Assembly: GCA_900078375.1 (NCBI GenBank)
Contig: FLQS01000041.1
Coordinates: 1 to 53,319, forward strand
Direction of reading: 5' to 3'
Source: an uncultured Mycobacterium sp.
GTDB lineage: Bacteria > Actinomycetota > Actinomycetes > Mycobacteriales > Mycobacteriaceae
DNA length: 53,319 nucleotides
Each line of letters starts with the position of its first letter. Position 1 is the stretch's first letter. Shown piece by piece: positions 30,471 through 38,708 of this stretch. Below the pieces are notes generated by a model. The model was not told where the DNA came from. It made no database searches and worked only from the letters and a program-made list of their open reading frames with translations. The position numbers and the translations under genes are program-made.

Positions 30471-32270
30471 ATGACCAGTAGCGATTCCGCCGAGTCTGGT
30501 GCACGGAAGTCGGTGGGACTGCTCGACCTTGCGTCGCGGTTGCCCGCCGTCGTCATGGATGCGCCGGTGATCCTGCGCGGTGCGCTGACCGGTTTCCTGG
30601 CGCTGCCGACGACGAAGACCTCGATCGGCAAGGTGTTCCAGGACCGCGCCGCTCGCTCCGCCGACCATGTGTTCATCCGTTTCGGTGACGAGAAGATCAC
30701 CTACCGGGAGGCCAACGAGACCGCGAACCGTTTCGCGGCGGTGTTGGCCGACAAGGGAGTTGGCCGCGGCGATGTCGTCGGCATCATGATGCGCAACTCG
30801 CCCAACACCGTGCTGATGATGCTGGCCGCCGTCAAATGCGGTGCGGTCGCAGGCATGCTGAACTACCACCAGCGCTCAGATGTGTTGTCGCACAGCATCG
30901 GTCTGCTCAAAGCCACGGTCGTGGTCGCCGAGTCCGACCTGATCGACCCGATCAAAGAGAGCGGCGCCCAGGCGGGCCAGCTGATGACGATCGAGGAGCT
31001 CGTCGAGCAGTCGGCCGGCAAGCCGTCGGGCAACCCCGCCTCGGCATCGCAGGTTCAGGCCAAAGACACCGCGTTCTACATCTTCACCTCGGGCACGACC
31101 GGGCATCCCAAGGCCAGCGTGATGACCCACCATCGGTGGCTGCGCGCCCTGGCCGCGTTCGGTGGGTTGGGCCTTCGGCTCAAGGGCGACGACACCCTGT
31201 ACTGCCCGCTGCCGCTGTACCACAACAACGCGCTCACGGTCGCGCTGGCGTCGGTGATCAACGCGGGCGGCACACTGGCACTGGGCAAGTCGTTCTCGGC
31301 TTCGCGGTTCTGGGACGAGGTCATCGGTATGGAGGCCACCGCGTTCATCTACATCGGTGAGGTGTGCCGCTACCTGCTCAACCAACCGGCCAAGGTCAGC
31401 GACCGCGCACACAAGATCCGGGTCATCGCCGGCAACGGGCTGCGCCCGGAGATCTGGGACGAGTTCACCCGCCGGTTCGGCATCGGCCGCGTCGCCGAGT
31501 TCTACGCCGCCAGCGAGGGCAACGCCGCGTTCATCAACATCTTCAACATCCCCAAGAGCACGGGTGTGAGCCCGACGCCGCTGGCCTACGTGGAGTACGA
31601 CGCCGAGACCGGCGAGCCGGCGCGTGACGAGAACGGCCGGGTCCGCAAGGTGCCGCCCGGTCAGCCCGGCCTGCTGATCAGCCCGGTGAACAAGCTGTCG
31701 CCGTTCGACGGCTACACCGACAAGGAAGCCAGCGAGAAGAAGTTGGTGCGCAACGCCTTCAAAGAGGGCGATGTGTGGTTCAACACCGGCGATGTGATGA
31801 ACCCGCAGGGCATGGGGCATGCCGCGTTCGCCGACCGGCTCGGCGACACCTTCCGGTGGAAGGGCGAGAACGTCGCGACCACCCAGGTGGAAGGGGCTCT
31901 TGGCCAGGACAAGAACGTCGAGGAATCCACGGTGTTCGGCGTGGAGGTGCCCGACACCGGCGGACGGGCCGGCATGGCCGCGATCAAGTTGCGCGACGGC
32001 GTGGAGTTCGACGGCAAGGCACTGGCCGCGACGGTCTACGGCAACCTGCCCAGCTACGCGGTGCCGCTGTTCATCCGGATCGTCGAGTCGCTGGAGACCA
32101 CTTCGACGTTCAAGAGCCGCAAGGTCGACCTGCGCAAGCAGGCCTACGGCGGCGACGGCGAGGAGATCGAGGACCCGCTGTACGTGCTGGCCGGTAAGGA
32201 GGACGGCTACGTGCCGTTCTACCCCGAGTACCCCAAGGAAGTCGCCGCCGGCGGCAGGCCCAAGGGCTAG
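30471..32270 (+). CDS. fadD6: Long-chain fatty-acid-CoA ligase FadD6
   Basis: A 599-residue acyl-CoA synthetase of the very-long-chain/FATP-like type, in the position of Rv1206. The AMP-binding motif is YIFTSGTTGHPKASVMTHH, the FATP/VLACS signature region is FYAASEGNAAFINIFN, and the hinge region is WFNTGDVMN followed by DRLGDTFRWKGENVATTQVE. It activates fatty acids taken up from the medium or membrane for storage or beta-oxidation; FATP-type members may couple uptake to activation. GGAGG lies about ten bases before the ATG, a good ribosome binding site. A stem-loop follows 12 bases after the stop. Confidence 0.94.
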   Translation: MTSSDSAESGARKSVGLLDLASRLPAVVMDAPVILRGALTGFLALPTTKTSIGKVFQDRAARSADHVFIRFGDEKITYREANETANRFAAVLADKGVGRGDVVGIMMRNSPNTVLMMLAAVKCGAVAGMLNYHQRSDVLSHSIGLLKATVVVAESDLIDPIKESGAQAGQLMTIEELVEQSAGKPSGNPASASQVQAKDTAFYIFTSGTTGHPKASVMTHHRWLRALAAFGGLGLRLKGDDTLYCPLPLYHNNALTVALASVINAGGTLALGKSFSASRFWDEVIGMEATAFIYIGEVCRYLLNQPAKVSDRAHKIRVIAGNGLRPEIWDEFTRRFGIGRVAEFYAASEGNAAFINIFNIPKSTGVSPTPLAYVEYDAETGEPARDENGRVRKVPPGQPGLLISPVNKLSPFDGYTDKEASEKKLVRNAFKEGDVWFNTGDVMNPQGMGHAAFADRLGDTFRWKGENVATTQVEGALGQDKNVEESTVFGVEVPDTGGRAGMAAIKLRDGVEFDGKALAATVYGNLPSYAVPLFIRIVESLETTSTFKSRKVDLRKQAYGGDGEEIEDPLYVLAGKEDGYVPFYPEYPKEVAAGGRPKG

Positions 32271-32282
32271 TTTCTACCCCCG

Positions 32283-32308
32283 TTCGCCCAAACCGCCAAA
32301 CGGGCGAA
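32283..32308 (+). terminator. Stem-loop after fadD6, probable terminator
   Basis: Perfect 7-nt arms (TTCGCCC and GGGCGAA) enclose a 12-nt loop, starting 12 bases after the fadD6 stop. There is no T-run, as is common for mycobacterial terminators. It separates fadD6 from folP2. Confidence 0.45.
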
Positions 32309-32367
32309 GAAGTGCGAGTAGACGCCATCATTTCGTCGATCTCGGCTCCACCAGGCACCATGGAGGG

Positions 32368-33243
32368 GTGAAGTCGACGTTCTGCGGACGGCCGGTGGCC
32401 GGTGATCGCGCGCTGATCATGGCGATCGTCAACCGCACGCCCGACTCGTTCTACGACCGCGGCGCGACATTCACCGACGAGGCAGCAAAGGACGCCGCCC
32501 ACCGCGTCGTGGCTGACGGCGCTGACGTGGTCGACGTCGGGGGAGTGAAGGCGGGCCCGGGAACCCTGGTCGACGCCGACGAAGAGATCGCCCGCGTGGT
32601 CCCGTTCATCGAATGGCTGCGCGCCGAATATCCCGACCAGCTGATCAGCGTCGACACCTGGCGTTCGTCGGTGGCCAAACAGGCTTGCGCGGCCGGTGCG
32701 GACCTGATCAACGACACCTGGGCCGGTGCCGACCCGGCATTACCCGAGGTCGCGGCCGAATTCGGAGCCGGGCTGGTGTGTTCGCACACCGGCGGCGCCG
32801 AGCCGCGGACCCGGCCCTTTCGCGTCAACTATGGGACCACCGCGACCGGTGTGGTCGACGACGTCATCGCCGAGGTCACCGCTGCCGCCGAGCGGGCCGT
32901 CGCCCTCGGGGTCGCCCGCGACGCGATTCTGATCGATCCGACCCACGATTTCGGCAAGAACACTTATCACGGCCTTACTTTGTTGCGCCACGTAAAAGAT
33001 CTTGTTAAGACCGGATGGCCTGTCCTGATGGCACTGAGCAACAAAGATTTCGTCGGGGAGACTTTGGGGGTGGAGCTCACTCAACGACTCGAGGGCACGC
33101 TGGCAGCGACCGCACTGGCCGCCGCCGACGGAGCTCGGATGTTCCGGGTGCATGAGGTGGGACCCACTCGGCGCGTGCTGGAAATGGTCGCGTCGATCCG
33201 TGGGGAGCGTCCGCCTGCGCGGACGGTGAGGGGCCTGGCATGA
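32368..33243 (+). CDS. folP2: Dihydropteroate synthase homologue FolP2
   Basis: A 291-residue TIM-barrel protein of the pterin-binding family, in the place of Rv1207. Family segments are IMAIVNRTPDSFYDRG, DVVDVGGVKAGPG, ISVDTWRSSVAKQA, LINDTWAGADP, LIDPTHDFGKNTYH and LMALSNKDFVGE. True DHPS enzymes usually have SFSDGG and RPG-type motifs; here they read SFYDRG and VKAGPG, as in mycobacterial FolP2, which is reported not to replace folate synthesis by FolP1. The role is therefore uncertain. GTG 32368 is the start; the following gpgS overlaps by four bases, so the two are coupled. Confidence 0.9.
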   Translation: MKSTFCGRPVAGDRALIMAIVNRTPDSFYDRGATFTDEAAKDAAHRVVADGADVVDVGGVKAGPGTLVDADEEIARVVPFIEWLRAEYPDQLISVDTWRSSVAKQACAAGADLINDTWAGADPALPEVAAEFGAGLVCSHTGGAEPRTRPFRVNYGTTATGVVDDVIAEVTAAAERAVALGVARDAILIDPTHDFGKNTYHGLTLLRHVKDLVKTGWPVLMALSNKDFVGETLGVELTQRLEGTLAATALAAADGARMFRVHEVGPTRRVLEMVASIRGERPPARTVRGLA

Positions 33244-34175
33244 CTGAACTGGCCAATGACACACTTCCCGGCGACACCTGGCTGTCTGATCACAGCTGGA
33301 GCCGGCCGACCTGGACCATCGACGAACTCGTGGCCGCCAAGCGCGGCCGCACCATTTCCGTCGTCCTGCCCGCGCTCAATGAGGAGGAGACGGTCGGTTC
33401 GGTGGTGGACAGCGTCCGCCCGCTGCTGGGTGGCCTGGTCGACGAGCTGATCGTGCTGGACTCCGGCTCCACCGACGACACCGAGATCGAAGCCATTGCG
33501 GCCGGCGCCCGGGTGGTCACGCGCGAGCAGGCGGTGCCCGAGGTCGAGCCCCAGCCGGGCAAGGGTGAGGTGCTGTGGCGCTCGCTTGCGGCCACCTGCG
33601 GCGACATCATCGTGTTCGTCGACTCCGACCTCATCGACCCCGATCCGATGTTCGTGCCCCGGCTGGTCGGCCCGCTGCTGACCGCCGACGGGGTCCACCT
33701 GGTCAAAGGTTTCTACCGGCGGCCGCTGAAGGTCGGCAAGGGCGAGGACGCCACCGGCGGGGGCCGGGTCACCGAGCTGGTCGCCCGCCCGCTGCTGGCC
33801 GCGCTGCGCCCCGAGCTGGGCTGTGTGCTGCAGCCGCTGGGCGGCGAGTACGCCGGCACCCGCGAGCTCCTGACCTCGGTGCCGTTCGCCCCGGGCTACG
33901 GCGTGGAGATCGGCCTGCTGGTCGACACCTACGACCGGCTCGGCTTGGATGCGATCGCGCAGGTCAATCTGGGTGTGCGCAGCCACCGCAACCGGCCGCT
34001 GATCGAGCTGGGCGCCATGAGCCGCCAGGTGATCGCCACCCTGCTGTCGCGCTGCGGCATCGCCGACTCCGGCATCGGGCTGACCCAGTTTCTGCCCGAC
34101 GGCGAGGACGGCTACCTGCCGCGGACCACGTCGGTCTCGCTGGCCGACCGCCCGCCGATGAACACCCTGCGCTGA
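33240..34175 (+). CDS. gpgS: Glucosyl-3-phosphoglycerate synthase
   Basis: A 311-residue GT-A glycosyltransferase of family GT81, matching Rv1208. The N-terminal Rossmann part is ISVVLPALNEEETVGSVVDS, with IVLDSGSTDDTE, and the metal-binding DxD is IIVFVDSDLIDPDPM. It joins glucose from UDP-glucose to 3-phosphoglycerate, the first step toward the 6-O-methylglucose lipopolysaccharides that regulate mycobacterial fatty acid synthase. The ATG overlaps the folP2 stop (ATGA). The C-terminal HRNRPLIELGAMSRQVI helix is typical of the family. Confidence 0.94.
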   Translation: MTELANDTLPGDTWLSDHSWSRPTWTIDELVAAKRGRTISVVLPALNEEETVGSVVDSVRPLLGGLVDELIVLDSGSTDDTEIEAIAAGARVVTREQAVPEVEPQPGKGEVLWRSLAATCGDIIVFVDSDLIDPDPMFVPRLVGPLLTADGVHLVKGFYRRPLKVGKGEDATGGGRVTELVARPLLAALRPELGCVLQPLGGEYAGTRELLTSVPFAPGYGVEIGLLVDTYDRLGLDAIAQVNLGVRSHRNRPLIELGAMSRQVIATLLSRCGIADSGIGLTQFLPDGEDGYLPRTTSVSLADRPPMNTLR

Positions 34176-34230
34176 GACCTTGCGCGCTTCGGCGCGGACG
34201 ATGTCGGCCGGTTAGGGCAATATCGTTGGC

Positions 34231-34581
34231 GTGACATTGATCCTGCTGTACCTGGTGGTACTGGTTTTGATCGGCGTCGTCCTGTTCGGGGTGGCCAGCC
34301 TGATCTTCGGGCGCGGCGAGGAGCTGCCGCCGCTGCCCCGCGCGACGACGGCGACCGTGCTGCCGGCCTCCGGGGTCACCGGCGAGGACGTCGACGCCGT
34401 GAAGTTCACCCAGGTGCTGCGCGGCTACAAGACCAGCGAGGTGGACTGGGTTCTGGACCGTCTCGGTGCCGAGCTCGATCAGCTGCGCGGTGAGCTTTCC
34501 GCGGTACGCGCCGCCGCGGGGTTCGACGAACCGGTGGTCACTCACCACGCCGCGCCCGGCACCGAGGATGATCAGGCGTGA
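34231..34581 (+). CDS. Membrane-anchored DivIVA-domain protein (Rv1209-like)
   Basis: A 116-residue protein with one N-terminal membrane span (LILLYLVVLVLIGVVLFGVA). After a proline-rich linker comes a short DivIVA-like motif, VKFTQVLRGYKTSEVDWVLD, and then a short coiled-coil helix (LGAELDQLRGELSAVRAA). The pattern FxxxxRGYxxxEVDxxLD is that of the DivIVA/Wag31 membrane-curvature domain, here as a mini-version attached to the membrane. It may interact with polar growth machinery, but this is inference. GTG 34231 is the start; the gene overlaps tagA by four bases. Confidence 0.85.
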   Translation: MTLILLYLVVLVLIGVVLFGVASLIFGRGEELPPLPRATTATVLPASGVTGEDVDAVKFTQVLRGYKTSEVDWVLDRLGAELDQLRGELSAVRAAAGFDEPVVTHHAAPGTEDDQA

Positions 34582-35147
34582 GCGACGCCGAAGACGACGG
34601 CCGCACGCGCTGTGATTGGGCGCAGAACCAGTCGGTGCTCTACCGCGACTACCACGACCAGGAATGGGGCCGGGTCCTGCGCGGCCAGGCGGCCCTGTTC
34701 GAGCGGATGAGCCTCGAGGCGTTCCAAAGTGGCCTGTCCTGGCTGATCATCCTGCGGAAACGAGACAACTTCCGAAAGGCCTTCGACGGGTTCAACATCA
34801 AGAAGGTCGCCGCGTACACCGAGCGCGACGTCGCCCGGCTGATGGCCGACGAGGGGATCGTGCGCAACCGCGCCAAGATCGAAGCCACCATCACCAACGC
34901 CAGGGCGGTCGCCGACCTGGAGGTCGGCCTGTCCGACCTGCTGTGGTCCTACGCCCCGCCGCCGCGTCCACGACCCAAGACGCTGGCTGATGTGCCGTCG
35001 ATCACACCGGAGTCCCAGGCGATGGCCAAGGACCTCAAGAAGCGCGGATTCCGCTTTGTCGGTCCCACCACGGCCTACGCGCTGATGCAGGCCACCGGCA
35101 TGGTCGACGACCACATCGCATCCTGCTGGGTTCCCCCAGCGGCCTGA
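34578..35147 (+). CDS. tagA: DNA-3-methyladenine glycosylase I
   Basis: A 189-residue base-excision repair enzyme of the Tag family, corresponding to Rv1210. It removes 3-methyladenine from alkylated DNA. Typical features are RCDWAQNQSVLYRDYHDQEW near the N-terminus (with a cysteine of the zinc site), LFERMSLEAFQSGLSWLIIL with the substrate-pocket residues, and RFVGPTTAYALMQATGMVDD followed by H, the C-terminal zinc-ligand region. GTG 34578 overlaps the stop of the DivIVA-like gene. Translational coupling to that gene is conserved in mycobacterial gene order. Confidence 0.93.
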   Translation: MSDAEDDGRTRCDWAQNQSVLYRDYHDQEWGRVLRGQAALFERMSLEAFQSGLSWLIILRKRDNFRKAFDGFNIKKVAAYTERDVARLMADEGIVRNRAKIEATITNARAVADLEVGLSDLLWSYAPPPRPRPKTLADVPSITPESQAMAKDLKKRGFRFVGPTTAYALMQATGMVDDHIASCWVPPAA

Positions 35148-35311
35148 GGGCACAAATCAGCAGTCTCAATCGGGTCTTTCACACTCATGCCCGCCGATAA
35201 GGAACAATAGAATCGAAAACAAGCAGTTCAGTGCCGGACGCACCAGCCATGTACCCGGCATCCGATCGGGTCCGTTAAGGCGGACCGGCTTGAATTTGGA
35301 GGGAGCACTCG

Positions 35312-35479
35312 ATGGCGGCGATGAAGCCCCGGACTGGTGACGGTCCGCTGGAAGCAACCAAGGAGGGGCGCGGCATCGTGATGCGAGTACCGCTAGAAGG
35401 CGGTGGACGACTGGTCGTCGAGTTGACGCCCGATGAGGCCGCCGCCCTTGGTGACGAACTCAAGAACGTCACCAGCTAG
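35312..35479 (+). CDS. DUF3117 small protein (Rv1211-like)
   Basis: A 55-residue protein starting MAAMKPRTGDGPLEATKEGR and ending LGDELKNVTS. The middle, RVPLEGGGRLVVELTPDEAA, is the conserved core of DUF3117, a small protein present throughout actinobacteria. GGAGGG lies about eight bases before the ATG, a strong ribosome binding site. It stands alone, with a 164-bp upstream gap and a strong terminator directly after it, so it is likely a single-gene transcript. Its function is unknown. Confidence 0.92.
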   Translation: MAAMKPRTGDGPLEATKEGRGIVMRVPLEGGGRLVVELTPDEAAALGDELKNVTS

Positions 35480-35492
35480 CTGATCCACCATT

Positions 35493-35520
35493 GAAACCCC
35501 GCGTGGGCGCGCGGGGTTTC
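35493..35520. terminator. Strong bidirectional intrinsic terminator
   Basis: Perfect 11-nt arms (GAAACCCCGCG and CGCGGGGTTTC) with a 6-nt loop are followed by TTCTCT on the plus strand and preceded by a short A-poor side. It lies 14 bases after the DUF3117 stop and 29 bases before the end of the convergent glgA gene, so it can serve both transcripts. Confidence 0.85.
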
Positions 35521-35548
35521 TTCTCTGCCGGTCGGCCCTTCGGTCGGC

Positions 35549-36712
35549 TTAAGCCGACACCTTGCGGTAAATCTCCAACGTCTGTTCGGCGATGTGCGCC
35601 CACGAGAACTCGTCGATGCAGCGTTGCCGTCCTGCTGCCCCGAAGCGACGGGCCTTCTCCGGATCACCCACCAGTGCGTTGACGGCCTCGGCCAGACGAG
35701 TCTCGAATCCCGCCGGATCCGTGGCCCCGTAGTGCACCAGCGTTCCCGTCACACCCTCGGCGACCACCTCGGGTATGCCGCCGACGTCGGAGGCGACCAC
35801 CGCCGTGCCACACGCCATCGCTTCCAGGTTCACGATCCCCAGCGGCTCGTACACCGATGGACAAATGAAAGCCGTTGCTGCCGAGAGAATTTCGCGAATC
35901 TTGGCGATCGGCAGGAATTCTTGCACCCAGAACACCCCGCTGCGCGCACTCGCCAGCTCCTGCACAGCTGAACTGACCTCGGCGGCGATCTCCGGGGTGT
36001 CCGGCGCGCCGGCGCACAGCACCAGCTGAACCTCCGGGTCGAACCGATGTGCGGCGGCGATCAGATGCGGCACGCCCTTTTGCCGGGTGATGCGGCCGAC
36101 GAACGCCACCATGGGCCGCGACGGGTCGACGCCGAGTTCGGCGAGCACAGATTCGCCGCTCTGGGGGGCAGCCGGATACCAAACACTGGTGTCGATTCCG
36201 TTCTTCACCACGTGAACGCGGTTGGGGTCCAGTGCCGGATAGGCCGACAACACGTCCTCGCGCATGCCCGAACTGACCGCGATCACCGCGTCGGCGGCTT
36301 CGACCGCGGTGCGCTCCACCCACAGCGAGACCCGGTAGCCCCCGCCGAGCTGCTCGGCCTTCCAGGGCCGCAACGGTTCGAGGGAGTGGGCGGTCAGCAC
36401 GTGCGGGACGTCGTACAGCAGCGCGGCCAGGTGACCGGCCATCCCGGTGTACCAGGTGTGCGAGTGCACCACGGTCGCCTCGGCGGCCGCGTTGGCCATC
36501 ACCAGATCCGCCGACAGTGTCGACAACGCCGGGTTGGCACCCTTGAGTGCAGGGTCGGGTTGCGCGACGATCGCCCCCGCGCGCGGCGCGCCCATGCAGT
36601 GCACATCGACCTCGCAGAGGCGGCGCAACTGTGCCACGAGTTCCGTCACGTGCACGCCCGCGCCGCCGTACACCTCGGGTGGATACTCCCGAGTCATCAT
36701 CGCCACCCGCAT
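35549..36712 (-). CDS. glgM: Glycogen/maltose-1-phosphate synthase (GT4)
   Basis: A 387-residue GT-B glycosyltransferase in the place of Rv1212c, annotated glgA in many genomes. The mycobacterial enzyme uses ADP-glucose and glucose-1-phosphate to make alpha-maltose-1-phosphate for the GlgE route to alpha-glucan. The N-terminus MRVAMMTREYPPEVYGGAGV carries the donor-loop glycines; VAFVGRITRQKGVPHLIAAA and CPSVYEPLGIVNLEAMACGT are the GT4 C-terminal motifs with the EX7E glutamates. It is divergent from glgC, which provides ADP-glucose. A TACCGT hexamer ends about seven bases before the ATG, suggesting leaderless transcription. Confidence 0.93.
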   Translation of the reverse strand: MRVAMMTREYPPEVYGGAGVHVTELVAQLRRLCEVDVHCMGAPRAGAIVAQPDPALKGANPALSTLSADLVMANAAAEATVVHSHTWYTGMAGHLAALLYDVPHVLTAHSLEPLRPWKAEQLGGGYRVSLWVERTAVEAADAVIAVSSGMREDVLSAYPALDPNRVHVVKNGIDTSVWYPAAPQSGESVLAELGVDPSRPMVAFVGRITRQKGVPHLIAAAHRFDPEVQLVLCAGAPDTPEIAAEVSSAVQELASARSGVFWVQEFLPIAKIREILSAATAFICPSVYEPLGIVNLEAMACGTAVVASDVGGIPEVVAEGVTGTLVHYGATDPAGFETRLAEAVNALVGDPEKARRFGAAGRQRCIDEFSWAHIAEQTLEIYRKVSA

Positions 36713-36852
36713 ACGCCCGACGGTAGTAGCACCGGCCCGGCTGCGCAGCCTTGTGGGTCACCATCGTTGCGTGGAGGCGCCAAAGTCGTTGCTGCCGCGA
36801 CACTGCGACCTGCAATAGTCCCGATGGCCTAGCCGTCTGATGCGCGTGCCAT

Positions 36853-36858
36853 TAGGTT
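36853..36858 (+). promoter_or_regulatory. Candidate -10 element of a leaderless glgC transcript
   Basis: TAGGTT ends six bases before the glgC ATG, and no purine-rich ribosome binding site is present. The same TTAGGTTTGC context precedes the LOG gene start at 29845. Confidence 0.45.
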
Positions 36859-36864
36859 TGCAGC

Positions 36865-38079
36865 ATGAGGGAATTGCCACATGTGCTGGGCATTGTCCTG
36901 GCCGGCGGAGAGGGCAAGCGACTGTATCCGCTGACCGCGGACCGGGCGAAGCCTGCTGTTCCCTTCGGCGGCGCGTACCGACTGATCGATTTCGTGTTGT
37001 CGAATTTGGTCAACGCGCGGTACCTGCGGATCTGTGTGCTCACTCAGTACAAGTCGCACTCGCTTGACCGGCACATCTCGCAGAACTGGCGACTGAGCGG
37101 CCTGGCCGGCGAGTACATCACGCCGGTCCCGGCCCAGCAGCGCCTCGGGCCGCGCTGGTACACGGGTTCGGCCGATGCGATCTACCAGTCGCTGAACCTC
37201 ATCTACGACGAGGATCCTGACTACATCGTGGTTTTCGGCGCCGACCACGTGTACCGGATGGACCCCGAGCAGATGGTCACGTTCCACATCGAGAGCGGCG
37301 CCGGTGCCACGGTGGCCGGCATCCGGGTGCCGCGGGACGAGGCCCACGCGTTCGGCTGCATCGACGCCGACGAGTCGGGCCGCATCCGCGAGTTCATCGA
37401 AAAGCCCGCCGACCCACCCGGTACACCCGACGATCCCACCCAGACGTTCGTGTCGATGGGCAACTACATCTTCACCACCAAGGTGCTCATCGACGCGATC
37501 CGCGCCGACGCCGACGACGACAACTCCGACCACGACATGGGCGGCGACATCATTCCGCGTCTGGTCTCCGACGGCATGGCCGCGGTCTACGACTTCAGTA
37601 ACAACGAAGTGCCCGGCGCCACCGAACGCGATCACGGCTACTGGCGTGACGTCGGAACGCTGGACGCCTTCTATGACGCGCACATGGATCTGGTGTCGGT
37701 TCATCCGGTGTTCAACCTCTACAACAAGCGCTGGCCGATCCGGGGCGAGTCGGAGAACCTGGCCCCCGCCAAGTTCGTCAACGGTGGCTCAGCGCAGGAG
37801 TCGGTGGTCGGTGCCGGCAGCATCATCTCCGCAGCGTCGGTGCGCAATTCGGTGCTGTCGAGCAATGTCGTGATCGAGGACGGCGCGATCGTCGAAGGCA
37901 GCGTGGTGATGCCCGGTGTTCGGGTGGGCCGCGGTGCGGTGGTCCGGCACGCGATCCTCGACAAGAACGTCGTCGTGGGACCTGGCGAGATGGTCGGCGT
38001 CGACTTGGAGAAGGACCGCGAACGGTTCGCGCTGAGCGCGGGCGGCGTGGTGGCCGTCGGCAAGGGCGTCTGGATCTAG
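36865..38079 (+). CDS. glgC: Glucose-1-phosphate adenylyltransferase
   Basis: A 404-residue ADP-glucose pyrophosphorylase (Rv1213 type). The nucleotidyltransferase signature is LGIVLAGGEGKRLYPLTADR, followed by AKPAVPFGG. Further motifs are YIVVFGADHVYRMDP, GNYIFTTKVLID and YWRDVGTLDAFYDAHMDL. The C-terminal quarter is a left-handed beta-helix (VVIEDGAIVEGSVVMPGVRV) used for allosteric control and tetramerisation. It makes ADP-glucose from ATP and glucose-1-phosphate for the divergent glgM. The stop codon overlaps the stop of the convergent DUF4126 gene in CTAG. Confidence 0.96.
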   Translation: MRELPHVLGIVLAGGEGKRLYPLTADRAKPAVPFGGAYRLIDFVLSNLVNARYLRICVLTQYKSHSLDRHISQNWRLSGLAGEYITPVPAQQRLGPRWYTGSADAIYQSLNLIYDEDPDYIVVFGADHVYRMDPEQMVTFHIESGAGATVAGIRVPRDEAHAFGCIDADESGRIREFIEKPADPPGTPDDPTQTFVSMGNYIFTTKVLIDAIRADADDDNSDHDMGGDIIPRLVSDGMAAVYDFSNNEVPGATERDHGYWRDVGTLDAFYDAHMDLVSVHPVFNLYNKRWPIRGESENLAPAKFVNGGSAQESVVGAGSIISAASVRNSVLSSNVVIEDGAIVEGSVVMPGVRVGRGAVVRHAILDKNVVVGPGEMVGVDLEKDRERFALSAGGVVAVGKGVWI

Positions 38080-38666
38080 GGAGTCCCTGCGGTTTTGCGG
38101 CGCCGTCGGCGGCGCCACAGTACGACCGCCGCCCACACCAAACCGATCAGCACCGCAAGCACGAGCGCGGGAATCAGGATCGCGATGAACACCAGCGCGA
38201 CACTGGTGATGTCCTCGATCGTGCTGAGCACCGGTGCCGCGAATCCTGCGGTGGCCACATTGGCGGCGGGGCGAACCGTCGTCTTCGTCAGATGGACCAC
38301 CAACGCCGTGACGACACCGATCGCGATCGGCACCCACTGACCGGTCCGGGCGAATTCACCGGGGTCGGTGATCGCCGCGGTCTGCGCGGCGGTGCCCGAG
38401 CCGAACACGATCCCGCCGGCGGTCGGGCGGACGAACGTCTGCACCACGTCGTTGACGGAATCCAGCGCCGGAATCTTGTCGGCGACGATCTCGACCACCA
38501 GCAGGATCGCGACAATCGCGATCACCCAGCCGTTTTCCAGCCATGACCAGGTGTGCGGCATGGTGATCAGATCGGTGAACCGGCCGAGCAGCCCCATCGC
38601 CAACAGCGGGATGTAGGCGTTGAGGCCGGCGGCGGTGGCCAGGCCGAAACCCGTCATCAGCTCCAC
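38076..38666 (-). CDS. DUF4126 membrane protein
   Basis: A 196-residue protein with about five hydrophobic spans, beginning MELMTGFGLATAAGLNAYIP and LLAMGLLGRFTDLI, followed by WVIAIVAILLVVEIVADKIP, a glycine-rich central segment, and a final span (FIAILIPALVLAVLIGLVWA) ending in a basic RRRRRRK tail. The AxGxNAYIPLL start and the DKIPALDSVND segment are typical of DUF4126. The function of this family is not known to me. An alternative start is the ATG three codons in. The last codons overlap glgC stop-to-stop. Confidence 0.85.
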   Translation of the reverse strand: MELMTGFGLATAAGLNAYIPLLAMGLLGRFTDLITMPHTWSWLENGWVIAIVAILLVVEIVADKIPALDSVNDVVQTFVRPTAGGIVFGSGTAAQTAAITDPGEFARTGQWVPIAIGVVTALVVHLTKTTVRPAANVATAGFAAPVLSTIEDITSVALVFIAILIPALVLAVLIGLVWAAVVLWRRRRRRKTAGTP

Positions 38667-38708
38667 GCGGGCCTCCTCATGGTGGAACTCGTTGGCGCGC
38701 CGCCCTAC

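Noticed and set aside
31819..32367. N-terminal extension of folP2 over the end of fadD6
   Set aside because: Ser/Arg/Thr-rich shadow of fadD6; Rv1207-like sequence begins at the GTG at 32368.
35208..35213. TAGAAT as a -10 box for the DUF3117 gene
   Set aside because: No -35 match at proper spacing and the distance to the ATG is about 100 bases; too weak to list.
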